A stretch of 64,000 bases of DNA. Source: Cyclobacteriaceae bacterium (GTDB lineage: Bacteria; Bacteroidota; Bacteroidia; Cytophagales; Cyclobacteriaceae). Position 1 is the stretch's first letter. The number at the start of each line of letters is the position of its first letter. Positions 26,235-35,420 of the stretch are shown here, piece after piece. The notes beneath the pieces were generated by a model. The model worked only from the letters and a program-made list of their open reading frames with translations. It was not told the origin of the DNA and searched no databases. The stretch is from assembly GCA_020832305.1 (NCBI GenBank), contig JAFIEV010000013.1, positions 1 through 64,000 on the forward strand. Reading direction: 5' to 3'. Both the position numbers and the translations under genes were made by a program.

Positions 26235-27082
26235 AGACTTTTTAAATACGCAATACTCTCCGGAACACGGGTATGCACATCGGGACTTTCGTCCTCAATA
26301 TAGAAATATTCGATATTGGTCTTTTTCGCCGCTTTAAGGGCCGCAGGAATATCAATCTGTCCTGTCCCCAACCGCACATCGTTTTCTTTTGGCGTACTGC
26401 CTGTAAAATCTCCTGTTACTCCTTTTTTAAGATCTTTGAGGTGCATCAGTCTGAAGCGTTCAGGATACTTTTTAAGAAGCTTTACTGGATCATGTCCGGG
26501 ATGCGATACCCAAAGCAAATCAATTTCGAAGCTCACGTATCGCGGATCCGTCTGGCGGACGATATAGTCAAACAAAGTACCTTTCTCATAGGGACTGAAT
26601 TCATACCCGTGATTGTGATAGCAAAAATACAATCCACGTTCTGACAATTTTTTACCGGCCGTATTAAAATCTGCAACCGCTTTTTTTGCATCGTCAATGG
26701 TAAAAGGACGATCATGAGGTATCCAGGCAACCCGTACATACTTAGCGCCCAGGGTAATGGCATTTTCAGCCACTTCCTCTGTTTTACTGACCAGGTCATT
26801 ATAACTTACCCCAAAGGAAGTACAATACATATCACGTTCGTCAAGCAATGCCCTTAACTCTGCGGCAGTCTTGCCAAAAAGACTGGAAAATTCCATATTG
26901 CGTATACCAATACTGTGTATGAAATCGAGGGTTCCGGGTACATCCTTTGAGAAACTTTCCCTGAATGTGTAGGAGACCAAACCAGGATCAGGCAGAAGAC
27001 CTTTGGCCTTTTGCGCCATTAAAGTTTCTGCTGTCAAAACAAGCACGCTTAGGGCGATCAGGAATAACTGAATCTTTTTCAT
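26231..27082 (-). CDS. Exported sugar phosphate isomerase/epimerase-like protein (AP endonuclease 2 fold)
   Basis: 283 residues with a signal peptide ending near 'AETLMA-QKAKG'. The mature part is a xylose-isomerase-like TIM barrel: 'GLVSYTFRESFSKDVPGTLDFI', 'IGIRNMEFSSLFGKTAAEL', 'YCYHNHGYEF' with candidate metal-binding His/Glu residues, 'FEIDLLWVSHPGHDP', 'LMHLKD' and 'EYFYIEDESP'. The presence of metal ligands (Glu, His, Asp) suggests activity, though substrates of this family are rarely known. It follows the GH3 gene by 35 bases on the same strand, so it probably acts on a product of that hydrolase, in the periplasm. Confidence 0.85.
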   Translation of the reverse strand: MKKIQLFLIALSVLVLTAETLMAQKAKGLLPDPGLVSYTFRESFSKDVPGTLDFIHSIGIRNMEFSSLFGKTAAELRALLDERDMYCTSFGVSYNDLVSKTEEVAENAITLGAKYVRVAWIPHDRPFTIDDAKKAVADFNTAGKKLSERGLYFCYHNHGYEFSPYEKGTLFDYIVRQTDPRYVSFEIDLLWVSHPGHDPVKLLKKYPERFRLMHLKDLKKGVTGDFTGSTPKENDVRLGTGQIDIPAALKAAKKTNIEYFYIEDESPDVHTRVPESIAYLKSL

Positions 27083-27117
27083 AATAATTAATTTTTGTTG
27101 CTTAAGAAAACGTAATA

Positions 27118-29790
27118 TTAAGGAAACTCAATTGTTTTTCCATTATATCGCAGGGTTTGAATAAGGAATGGATTCAGTCCTGACGCTGACGGAATAGCTG
27201 TTATGGGTTGTCCGCCACCAACAGATACTGAATATTGTCCGGGTTCAATGGTAAATACCCCGCTTTCATTGGCAAGGGCAAAATCGGCCGGGTCGAGCTC
27301 AAAGTTTATTCGCCTGGTTTCCCCCGCTTTCAGATTAATTCGCCGAAATGCTTTCAAACTTCTCAAAGGTAGGGCTTCCACGGCGTTTTCCCTGCGGATA
27401 TATACCTGAACCACCTCATCGCCATCTCTTGCCCCTGCATTACTTACTTCAACACTTAGTTGTATTTTTCTGCCTGCCTGCAAACTGCCAGGGCTCAGCT
27501 TCATTTTTGAATAGGTGAATTGTGTATAACTCTGTCCATAGCCAAATGGATAGAGTGGCGTGCCGTTAAAATAACGATAGGTGCGTCCCTTCATGGAATA
27601 ATCCTCAAAATCTGGCAAATCTTCAATTTTTTGATAAAAAGTCAGGGGTAAGCGCCCCGAGGGGTTATAATCTCCAAAAATTACATCTGCAATGGCATCT
27701 CCACCAAACTCACCGGGATACCATGCGTGAAGTATAGCCGGAAGGTTTTCTTTTTCCCACTGAATGGAAATAGAGCTACCGCCCAACAAGACCAGTACTA
27801 CTGGTTTGCCAGTGGCATGTAATTTCTGCAACAAGCGGGTTTGTACCTCCGGCAAGCGGATATGCGTACGGTCACCACCGTCAAAACCATCTACTTTTAC
27901 CGGCATTTCCTCTCCCTCAAGGTGCGGAGTAAGTCCCATAACTGCTACAATAAGATCTGCATTGGCTGCAACCTCCAGGGCCTGCTTTTCATAATTTCCC
28001 TCATCTGGCCTTCCCCAGATAAAATGGGATTGCGGATCTGAACCATCGCTGAACATTTCAATTTTCACCTTGTAAAACCTTCCAGCCTCGAGCTCAACCG
28101 CTTTAGCGATTTCCGTCGGATGATGGGGATTTCTAAAGGAAAGCAACAGGGAATCATCGATGAAAAGTTTAGCCCCATTGCAGGCATTCATACCCAGTTC
28201 ATAGCTTCCGCTTTCTGCAACTTTAATAAAGCCCGTCCAGCGCACAGAAAATGCATCTGCCATGATCCCGCTTACGGGTGTTTTGTCCTTCCATATAAAA
28301 TTCACCTTTGCATCAACCCTTGTAAAAGCAGGGGTTCCCTCCCATGAAGGATTGTCAAAGTATTCACCGTACAATCCATGACTTGTAGCATCCCGGTTAG
28401 AAGGATACAGTGCAGTAGATGGCACGGCTTTCAGTACGGTGACGCCCTTTGCAGGTTCTGAACCCTGTGCATAATATATCCTTGTCTGGTCAGAAACTTT
28501 ATTCCGAATTGCCTCAAGTACCGTAGACATATGTTTTGATGTGCCGTGGTAATTGCCAAGCAGTACCTGATAGTCATCTGCATTTGGACCAATAACCGCC
28601 AGTTTAGATACTTCTTTTGAGATCGGAAGTATTTTATCGGAATTTTTTAACAAAACGATGGATTCTCTTGAGGATTGCAGCGCCAATTGTCTGTGCTTTT
28701 CTGAACCCACCACATCATAGGGAATGGAGGCCCATCTCACATTTTCAGGCTGGTCAAACATGCCAAGTCGAAACCTGGCTGCAAATAAGCGCACCAATGC
28801 CTGGTCAATTTCAGCTTCTGCAATTTGGCCTTTTTCAACAGCCTCCATAAGATATGGGTCGTAAACATTTCCACAGTTGAGGTCGGTACCTGAACGCACC
28901 GCAAGGGCAGCCGCTTCAGAGGCAGTAGCACTTACGCCATGCCTGTCGGGTTCAAAGAAATCCCGAATGGCCCAGCAGTCACTCACCACATAACCATCAA
29001 AATTCCATTCATCCCTCAATACACTTTTCAACAGCAGATTGCTTCCACAACAGGCCTCATCTCTGAATCTGTTATAAGCACACATTATGGAGGCTACCCC
29101 GCTCTCCTTAACCGTCAACTTAAAGGCGGGGAGATAGGTTTCCCGCAAATCCCTTTCCGAAACATTTACATTAATAGAATGCCGCGTCGATTCAGGGCCA
29201 CTATGTACGGCAAAATGTTTGGCCGTGGCGACCAATTTAAGATGCCTGGGGTCATCGCCTTGTAATCCTTTAATAAAGTTCACGGCCATTCTGCCGGTGA
29301 GGAATGGATCTTCTCCATAGGTTTCCTGACCCCTGCCCCAGCGAGGATCTCTGAAAATATTGATGTTGGGTGTCCAGAAAGTGAGACCCTGATAAATATT
29401 ACGCGATTCAAGAGAAAGGTATTTATGGTGTTTAGCCCGCGCTTCATCAGAAATGGCCGTAGCAATATGAAACATGAGCGGCTCGTTAAAACTTGCTGCC
29501 ATACCGATGGCCTGAGGAAAAACTGTGGCAATACCGGCGCGACCTACCCCATGCAGGCATTCATTCCACCAGTTGTAAGCGGGAATCCCCAGCCTGTCAA
29601 TGGCCGGAGCATCATAACGCATCTGAGATATTTTCTCCTGCAAAGACATTTTTGAAACCAGGTCCCCTGCCCTTTCCTGAATACTAAGTGCCGGATTCAG
29701 ATAAGCAGGGCCCGGCGTTTGGGCATAGGAGTAAAGGGGGATCGTCCAAAAAGCGAGTAACCCCAGATAATTTTTTAAGAATCTGTTCAT
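27118..29790 (-). CDS. Secreted glycoside hydrolase family 3 enzyme with PA14 domain
   Basis: 890 residues from the ATG at 29790; a longer frame from 29874 would put a hydrophobic tail in front of the real signal peptide (MNRFLKNYLG...YSYA-QTPG). GH3 N-domain to about 330 with 'KHFAVHSGPE' (191-200) and the nucleophile D271 in 'GYVVSDCWAI'; PA14-like insert around 455-600 ('GLYGEYFDNPSWEGTP', 'GAKLFIDDSLL') inside the C-domain; then 'VLLGGSSISIQW' and a C-terminal fibronectin-III-like domain ('LSVEVSNAGARDGDEVVQVYI'). Beta-glucosidase or beta-xylosidase; substrate not readable. Probably periplasmic, upstream partner of the isomerase. Confidence 0.93.
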   Translation of the reverse strand: MNRFLKNYLGLLAFWTIPLYSYAQTPGPAYLNPALSIQERAGDLVSKMSLQEKISQMRYDAPAIDRLGIPAYNWWNECLHGVGRAGIATVFPQAIGMAASFNEPLMFHIATAISDEARAKHHKYLSLESRNIYQGLTFWTPNINIFRDPRWGRGQETYGEDPFLTGRMAVNFIKGLQGDDPRHLKLVATAKHFAVHSGPESTRHSINVNVSERDLRETYLPAFKLTVKESGVASIMCAYNRFRDEACCGSNLLLKSVLRDEWNFDGYVVSDCWAIRDFFEPDRHGVSATASEAAALAVRSGTDLNCGNVYDPYLMEAVEKGQIAEAEIDQALVRLFAARFRLGMFDQPENVRWASIPYDVVGSEKHRQLALQSSRESIVLLKNSDKILPISKEVSKLAVIGPNADDYQVLLGNYHGTSKHMSTVLEAIRNKVSDQTRIYYAQGSEPAKGVTVLKAVPSTALYPSNRDATSHGLYGEYFDNPSWEGTPAFTRVDAKVNFIWKDKTPVSGIMADAFSVRWTGFIKVAESGSYELGMNACNGAKLFIDDSLLLSFRNPHHPTEIAKAVELEAGRFYKVKIEMFSDGSDPQSHFIWGRPDEGNYEKQALEVAANADLIVAVMGLTPHLEGEEMPVKVDGFDGGDRTHIRLPEVQTRLLQKLHATGKPVVLVLLGGSSISIQWEKENLPAILHAWYPGEFGGDAIADVIFGDYNPSGRLPLTFYQKIEDLPDFEDYSMKGRTYRYFNGTPLYPFGYGQSYTQFTYSKMKLSPGSLQAGRKIQLSVEVSNAGARDGDEVVQVYIRRENAVEALPLRSLKAFRRINLKAGETRRINFELDPADFALANESGVFTIEPGQYSVSVGGGQPITAIPSASGLNPFLIQTLRYNGKTIEFP

Positions 29791-30093
29791 TGTAATAGGA
29801 ATTTTAAAATAAAAAAATGTAAAAAAAACAAAAAACCAGTGCGTGAATATAGCAAAATGCCAGATGGACGGCAAACTATAAAATGGCTTTATTTTGCTAT
29901 GTTAAACACAACAAAAACAAGCTGTGTCCGAAGTTTTTTACTCAATCAGATAAATTGAATGGGTGCTTCTAAAATTCAATTCACTCCCTTAATTCTACCG
30001 GCCAGTCTGCTATTCTACAGAATCAGAGATTTATATGATCTGATGTCAATTTAGGATCCGTTTATATGACAGATCAAACAATTCAAAAATATT
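29791..30093. other. Intergenic region with long-range inverted repeat
   Basis: 303 bases between the GH3 gene (minus) and the fasciclin lipoprotein (plus). ATAGCAAAAT (29849-29858) and ATTTTGCTAT (29891-29900) are exact complements 32 bases apart, with a further GCC/GGC match just inside. No T-tract and no coding sequence; it could be a regulator site pair or RNA structure in the GH3 leader. Confidence 0.45.
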
Positions 30094-31392
30094 ATGAAAA
30101 ATCTATTGTTAATTTCATTAATTCTAAGCATTTCAATTACGATGTTCTCTTGTAGTGATGATGATGCTGCCATGCCAGAGCCCGATCCGCCTACCCTGGT
30201 GCAGGCGGCACAGTCGGCAAATCTGAGTATTTTACTGGATGCAGTCGGCGCGGTGGATGGAATGGCCAATGCATTATTGCAGGCTGAAAACATTACGGTT
30301 TTCGCTCCAACCAATGCGGCATTTGAATCGGCCCTTTCGGCATTTAGTGCCAATAACTTAGCCGAACTGGTTGAAGCCATCGGCGGTGTGGAAAACCTGG
30401 AAATAGTACTGGGTTACCATGTTTTGCCTCAGGTTTTCTTCGCATCTGACATCCCTGAAGGAAGCACTGAAGTACAAACCCTTGCCAACCAAATTGTTAC
30501 CATAAACAGGTCTGGAAATCAGGTAACACTTACAGATGCTGTTGGAAATACCTTTGCTGTGACTACAGCAGATGTTACAATTGAAAACGGAGTAGTGCAT
30601 GTGATAAATGGTGTACTATTACCTGAGTTAGAGATTGAAACGACTGCACGTTTACTCATTCAGGAACATCCTGACTTTGGAAATATTTTTACAGACCATG
30701 ACGGAAAAACCCTGTACTACTTCGCCAATGATGTTGATGGTAGTAATAACTGTACCGGTGGATGTGCAAATAACTGGCCCATCTTTTATGCCGCTGCAGA
30801 AAATCTGGAAATTGAAGATCCTGATTTCGATATTGATTTATTCGGTTCAATTGAAACCGATGCCGGAATGCAAAGTACGTATAACGGATGGCCCTTGTAC
30901 TATTTTGCCAACGATAATGAGCCTGGTGATGTAAATGGTGATGGCGCCAATAACATTTGGTATGTTGCAAAACCCGACTATGATCTCATGGTCGCAAACG
31001 GTCAGTTAACTGGCAATAATGGCACAAATTACATTGTAAATGAGGCTGGTGAATATGTCGAAGGCAATGGCAATACCCGATATTTTGTTGATTTTGGAGG
31101 TAATACCTTATATGCCTTTGCCAATGATGCTTTCAATGAAAGTAATTTCGGGGGTAGTGAAGATGTCTGGGCAAGGTTTAGGGCAGTTGTCAATGTGGTT
31201 CCATCTATTATGGATTTAAATGATTTCGGGATTATTGCAAACGAACAGGTTTCCTTCAGAGGCAACCCACTCTACTTCTTTGGCAGCGATGAATCTCGTG
31301 GTGATACAAAAGGTGTAAGTGTGCCTAATCCGGGTGTCTGGCCTGTCGTTAATGATGGTACTGTTGCTTTAACCCCTCAGGAAGAGGGCTAA
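30094..31392 (+). CDS. Fasciclin-domain lipoprotein with four 'Y-F-A-D...W' repeats
   Basis: 432 residues, lipoprotein signal (MKNLLLISLI...TMFSC, C20) followed by an acidic SDDD linker. Residues about 34-180 are a FAS1 domain ('LVQAAQSANLSILLDAV', 'ITVFAPTNAAFE', 'YHVLPQ', 'NGVVHVINGVLLP'). The rest repeats one motif four times: 'GKTLYYFANDVDG...NWPIF', 'GWPLYYFANDNEPGD...NIWYV', 'GNTLYAFANDAFN...VWARF', 'GNPLYFFGSDESRGD...VWPVV'; this matches the COG4315 secreted-repeat lipoprotein pattern. Probably an outer-membrane or surface adhesion protein. No operon partner. Confidence 0.88.
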   Translation: MKNLLLISLILSISITMFSCSDDDAAMPEPDPPTLVQAAQSANLSILLDAVGAVDGMANALLQAENITVFAPTNAAFESALSAFSANNLAELVEAIGGVENLEIVLGYHVLPQVFFASDIPEGSTEVQTLANQIVTINRSGNQVTLTDAVGNTFAVTTADVTIENGVVHVINGVLLPELEIETTARLLIQEHPDFGNIFTDHDGKTLYYFANDVDGSNNCTGGCANNWPIFYAAAENLEIEDPDFDIDLFGSIETDAGMQSTYNGWPLYYFANDNEPGDVNGDGANNIWYVAKPDYDLMVANGQLTGNNGTNYIVNEAGEYVEGNGNTRYFVDFGGNTLYAFANDAFNESNFGGSEDVWARFRAVVNVVPSIMDLNDFGIIANEQVSFRGNPLYFFGSDESRGDTKGVSVPNPGVWPVVNDGTVALTPQEEG

Positions 31393-31498
31393 AAGTAATT
31401 TTCTTACTTAAATCAGATGGTTGTTAATGTTGTAAAACAGGATATTGAAACTAAATAAATCAATAAACCAGGCGATTTTCAGCACACCCTGATAAATG

Positions 31499-33187
31499 CT
31501 AATGTTTAGCTGCTGCACCTGCTCCCCTTGGATATCGCAAACTTTCAACAAGTTCCTGAATATCCTGAGGCGGAGCAGGTGTAATGGCTGATACGAGGGT
31601 TGATACCACAAAATTTAACACCATGCCCAGGGTTCCAATACCTTCCGGAGAAATTCCCCACCATAAATGATCTGGGTTGTTTAACTCAGGAAATATCATT
31701 TTAAAATAAATGATATAGGCCGACGTGAAAGTTAGTCCTGTGATCATACCAGCAATAGCTCCTTGTTTATTCATTCTCCGGCTGAAAATTCCCATTACAA
31801 TGGCTGGAAAAAAAGATGAAGCTGCCAATCCAAACGCAAAGGCAACTACTTCTGCTACAAATCCAAAATTCATAATACCAAAGAAACCGGCAAAACCAAC
31901 GGCAACAGCTGCCGACATACGCGCTACAATCAATTCACCTTTTTCATTGATATCGGGAAAAAGATTTCGTTTAAACAGATCATGGGCTACAGAGGTAGAT
32001 ACGACGAGAAGTAAGCCCGCAGCAGTAGACAAGGCAGCTGCCAGACCCCCTGCTGCAACTAAAGCGGTAACCCATGCAGGCAAATTGGCAATTTCAGGAT
32101 TTGCTAAAACCATTATATCCCTGTCAATGGTAAGTTCGTTTTTTGAAGGGTCCTTCACGTACTGAATCACTCCATCGCCATTTTTATCATCAAAGGCAAT
32201 AAGCCGGGTTTCCTCCCACATTTTAAACCATTCCGGCATTTCAGCATAAGGTCTGTTACTTACGGTATGAATAAGATTGGTTCGGGCAAAAACAGCTACA
32301 GCCGGTGCCGTTGTATATAAAATAGCTATGAAAATCAGGGCCCATCCCGCAGAAATCCTGGCATCTTTTACTCTAGGTACGGTAAAAAACCGAACGATCA
32401 CATGGGGCAGGCCTGCAGTGCCCACCATGAGCGCCATGGTAATAAAAAATACATCAATCCGGGATTTATTTCCATCGGTATAGTTGGCAAAGCCCAGTTC
32501 GCTGTGAAGCTTATCAAGCGTATCGAGCATGTAGTTTCCATCAGGTAGTTTTGAGCCAAAGCCAATTTGGGGTACAACCTGGCCGGTCATAAGCAGTGAA
32601 ATAAAAATGGCGGGCACCATATAAGCAAAAATCAATACACAGTATTGCGCCACTTGTGTATAGGTTATGCCTTTCATACCGCCTAATACAGCATAAATAA
32701 AAACGACTCCCATGCCGATAAATATCCCTTCGTTAATTTCAACTTTCAAAAAGTGGGAGAATACAATACCTACCCCTCGCATCTGTCCGGCCACGTAGGT
32801 AAATGAGACGAAAAGGGCACAAATGACCGCCACTGTACGGGCCGTATTGGAATAATACCGGTCACCCACAAAATCGGGTACGGTAAATTTGCCGAATTTC
32901 CTCAGATAGGGCGCCAGTAGTAGTGCCAACAACACATATCCACCCGTCCAGCCCATCAGGTATACCGAACCATCATAACCCATAAAGGAAATTACACCTG
33001 CCATGGAAATAAAGGAAGCGGCAGACATCCAGTCGGCTGCAGTTGCCATACCATTGGCAAGAGGTGGAACACCCCCTCCTGCTACATAAAATTCTTTAGT
33101 CGAACCTGCCTTAGACCAAAAGGCAATACCTATATAAATGGCAAAGGTTATGCCTACAATCAGATAAGTCCAGGCCTGAACATCCAT
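31499..33187 (-). CDS. Sodium:solute symporter large subunit (ActP/VC_2705 type)
   Basis: 562 residues, about 13 hydrophobic segments of the SSS family ('GFAANTSPFM'-like core 'FYVAGGGVPPLANGMATAA', 'DWMSAASFISMAG', 'FVGDRYYSNTARTVA', 'VLGGMKGITYTQVAQY'). A long hydrophilic loop around 325-370 is characteristic of the VC_2705 subfamily. Its start lies 9 bases after the stop of a DUF4212 small-subunit gene, the typical pair. Imports a monocarboxylate such as acetate or another small solute with sodium; the substrate is not determined. Inner membrane. Confidence 0.92.
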   Translation of the reverse strand: MDVQAWTYLIVGITFAIYIGIAFWSKAGSTKEFYVAGGGVPPLANGMATAADWMSAASFISMAGVISFMGYDGSVYLMGWTGGYVLLALLLAPYLRKFGKFTVPDFVGDRYYSNTARTVAVICALFVSFTYVAGQMRGVGIVFSHFLKVEINEGIFIGMGVVFIYAVLGGMKGITYTQVAQYCVLIFAYMVPAIFISLLMTGQVVPQIGFGSKLPDGNYMLDTLDKLHSELGFANYTDGNKSRIDVFFITMALMVGTAGLPHVIVRFFTVPRVKDARISAGWALIFIAILYTTAPAVAVFARTNLIHTVSNRPYAEMPEWFKMWEETRLIAFDDKNGDGVIQYVKDPSKNELTIDRDIMVLANPEIANLPAWVTALVAAGGLAAALSTAAGLLLVVSTSVAHDLFKRNLFPDINEKGELIVARMSAAVAVGFAGFFGIMNFGFVAEVVAFAFGLAASSFFPAIVMGIFSRRMNKQGAIAGMITGLTFTSAYIIYFKMIFPELNNPDHLWWGISPEGIGTLGMVLNFVVSTLVSAITPAPPQDIQELVESLRYPRGAGAAAKH

Positions 33188-33196
33188 AGTAAATAA

Positions 33197-33454
33197 TTAT
33201 TTTTCATCCACATCAAACCTTTTGTCCAGGCGGTTCATAAGCCAGACATACACAAAAATCAGAATAACAAAAACATAAATACTGCCTTGCTGGGCAAACC
33301 AAAACCCGAGTTTAAAACCTCCGATGCGAAAACGGTTCATCCAATCGGCCAGGATGATCCCTAAACCAAAAGAAACAATAAACCAAATGGAAAGTAGTAT
33401 AAGAAGATAGTAGAGATTGATTTTCCAGTATTTTTTCCGGTTTTGTGCATCCAT
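33197..33454 (-). CDS. DUF4212 sodium/substrate symporter small subunit
   Basis: 85 residues from the ATG at 33454 (MDAQNRKKYWKIN...); a start at 33469 adds five residues and is less likely. Two membrane segments ('YLLILLSIWFIVSFGLGII' and 'IYVFVILIFVYVWLMNRL') around a hydrophilic loop 'DWMNRFRIGGFKLGFWFAQQ' that carries the family signature. It is the small partner of the symporter just downstream. Transcription appears to start after the terminator at 33507-33553. Confidence 0.9.
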   Translation of the reverse strand: MDAQNRKKYWKINLYYLLILLSIWFIVSFGLGIILADWMNRFRIGGFKLGFWFAQQGSIYVFVILIFVYVWLMNRLDKRFDVDEK

Positions 33455-33506
33455 AAAATAGCTTATCAACTAAAGGCCAACAATATAATGATGTTTTTAT
33501 AAACAC

Positions 33507-33553
33507 AAAAAAAGTTGACAAGGATTATGAAAAACTTATTAATCCTTGTCAAC
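33507..33553 (-). terminator. Strong Rho-independent terminator (14-bp stem)
   Basis: GTTGACAAGGATTA (33514-33527) and TAATCCTTGTCAAC (33540-33553) are exact complements around a 12-base loop; on the minus strand the stem is followed by seven T (33513-33507). It ends the transcript of the gene at 33592-35160 and isolates the symporter operon. Confidence 0.92.
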
Positions 33554-33591
33554 CTCTTGCCAGTGCCAGCAATTTTTAATAGTTGAAATTG

Positions 33592-35160
33592 CTATTCCAG
33601 AACTATTTTATATATATGACTGGTATTAAAACGAATAGCCGGTAGGTAAATAATGCCATCACCCGGGGATGCAGCAAATAGCGGCACCGCCCTTAACCGG
33701 TCATCCTTCTTACTGAGAATAATTTTTTCACTTACTCCACCGCTGGCATCTATGGATATCCATTTTACATCCGTCATATTTTTAATATCGTCATTGTAAA
33801 AAATATGATAACTTCCTTTAAGTGGAACTGCTGCGAAGGAAGTAAACTGCAATAATTCGTCTGTAGAAACCTGGCTTTTCTCTATTAACCTTGTGTATAT
33901 AAGTTGCCCGTTTTTATCAAAACGACTTGCGATGATGTTTTTATACTTATCTGCCATATCTACCGTTGGCGTTACCCCTGAGAAGACACTCAATTTAGCC
34001 TGAAGTACAGGTTGGCGCTGATAATGCTCTGCAAAAATCGCACAACTGCCATCCTCTTCAGCAAATATCTGCTGTACATTGTATTCATTTACATTGTCAG
34101 ACTTTTTCTGCCGGCTTTGAACTTCATTGATCTTTTCAAGCATAACGTCGCTTAATGCATGGAATTTTCCTTTAATGGAATTTCCTGACAGTTCATTCAG
34201 AATGAATGTGCCGTATATTTCAAGGTTTTCCGGATTGGCATAAACCCCGGCAATCATGGGCTTGTTATTTTCGCCAAGGGTTAACCTCGCGTTTGAGATA
34301 AAAGAACCCGGCGAATCAATGGAAATTTCCTCAACCTCTGCATCAATGGCTTTAGCTTTGTACAATTTATAGGAAAACTGATCAGGTCTTTTCTTAAAAT
34401 CCTTGCTTTGGTTGGCACTCAACAGGGTATAAATCTCACCTTCGTTATTTATGACAACATCTTCAACGGTGAGCCGCTCTGCCCGGTCGTTGAATCTCAT
34501 ATGCCCTTGTTTTCCTGCATTTTGTGAAATATCGTATTCGAGGGTATAAACTACCCTTGGTGGCAATGAAGCATAAGTATTGTTTAAGGTAATGAGAATC
34601 TTATTTTGATCAGGGCTTGTGTAGTGGGAGAATATATTACTTCTCCGCCATCTGGCACTTTCTCTGGAAAAATAATTTCTGAAAACACCCGACATATCAA
34701 TCGCAAAAGCCTCCGGGGCAAAAGTCATTTTCTCAGAAAAAACAGTTTGCGAAGCTCCTGTTGCCCTGTCGTGCTTGCGAATGACAATATGATCTGCTTT
34801 ATCAGGCATCTCTTCAAATTCCAGTGTATGCAGCATACCATCGGCAAAAAAGACATATAAAATCTCTTGTTTTCTATTGTCTTTTAAACGGCTGAGGTCC
34901 TGATAATTGAGCTCATCATCCATAACCAGAATTTTGAGTTTGTCGTGGTTACCCACGAACCAGTCCCTTGAAATGGCCGCAACTGACTGTTGATCTCCGG
35001 CCCCTAACATATACAGATACTCCGACTTTTTTACTTCTTTTATTTCTTGTTTGCTGATTTGTTGAGCTATACCTGTCTCAAACATTGAGCATATTGTTAG
35101 AAACAAAACTGAAAGTTTTCTCAGGAAATTTAAATTACCAGACGTAAGAAATCTAATCAT
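33592..35160 (-). CDS. Exported hypothetical protein (522 aa)
   Basis: 522 residues with an N-terminal signal peptide (...FLTICSMFETGIA-QQISKQE). The rest is soluble and rich in short beta-strand-like stretches ending in charged turns ('NKILITLNNTYASLPP', 'GEIYTLLSANQSKDF', 'NKPMIAGVYANPENLEIYGTF'), suggesting a beta-propeller-like or repetitive beta fold, which I cannot confirm. No catalytic motif recognised. It is monocistronic, flanked by strong terminators on both sides of the neighbourhood. Likely periplasmic or outer-membrane-associated. Confidence 0.78.
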   Translation of the reverse strand: MIRFLTSGNLNFLRKLSVLFLTICSMFETGIAQQISKQEIKEVKKSEYLYMLGAGDQQSVAAISRDWFVGNHDKLKILVMDDELNYQDLSRLKDNRKQEILYVFFADGMLHTLEFEEMPDKADHIVIRKHDRATGASQTVFSEKMTFAPEAFAIDMSGVFRNYFSRESARWRRSNIFSHYTSPDQNKILITLNNTYASLPPRVVYTLEYDISQNAGKQGHMRFNDRAERLTVEDVVINNEGEIYTLLSANQSKDFKKRPDQFSYKLYKAKAIDAEVEEISIDSPGSFISNARLTLGENNKPMIAGVYANPENLEIYGTFILNELSGNSIKGKFHALSDVMLEKINEVQSRQKKSDNVNEYNVQQIFAEEDGSCAIFAEHYQRQPVLQAKLSVFSGVTPTVDMADKYKNIIASRFDKNGQLIYTRLIEKSQVSTDELLQFTSFAAVPLKGSYHIFYNDDIKNMTDVKWISIDASGGVSEKIILSKKDDRLRAVPLFAASPGDGIIYLPAIRFNTSHIYKIVLE

Positions 35161-35269
35161 GATGATATTGTTGAAATAATTAAATTAAGAAGTGAATTGC
35201 GATTTAGAAACTCAAATCAATAAATCCCCGGCGAATGGAAGGTAAATTGGGATTTCATTTTTTTGATGA

Positions 35270-35305
35270 TGGGATGGCATCAACAATAGAATGGCATACA
35301 TCCCA
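35270..35305. repeat. Inverted repeat TGGGATG/CATCCCA with internal direct repeat
   Basis: TGGGATG (35270-35276) and CATCCCA (35299-35305) are complementary; ATGGCAT is repeated directly at 35274-35280 and 35291-35297. It lies upstream of the gene at 33592-35160 and may be in its promoter region. Confidence 0.35.
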
Positions 35306-35315
35306 CAGAAACAAA

Positions 35316-35372
35316 CAAAAACAAAACTAACCTATGAAGCCAATTTTACAGAAATAACAAAAGCTTCATAGG
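35316..35372 (-). terminator. Terminator-like hairpin after the barrel protein
   Basis: CCTATGAAGC (35331-35340) and GCTTCATAGG (35363-35372) are exact complements with a 22-base loop. On the minus strand the stem is followed by TTAGTTTTGTTTTTG. It is placed just after the end of the minus-strand barrel protein gene (35421). Confidence 0.6.
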
Positions 35373-35420
35373 TTATAAAATTTATGTGACCTTATTGATA
35401 ATTCAATCGTTCTTCTTGTC

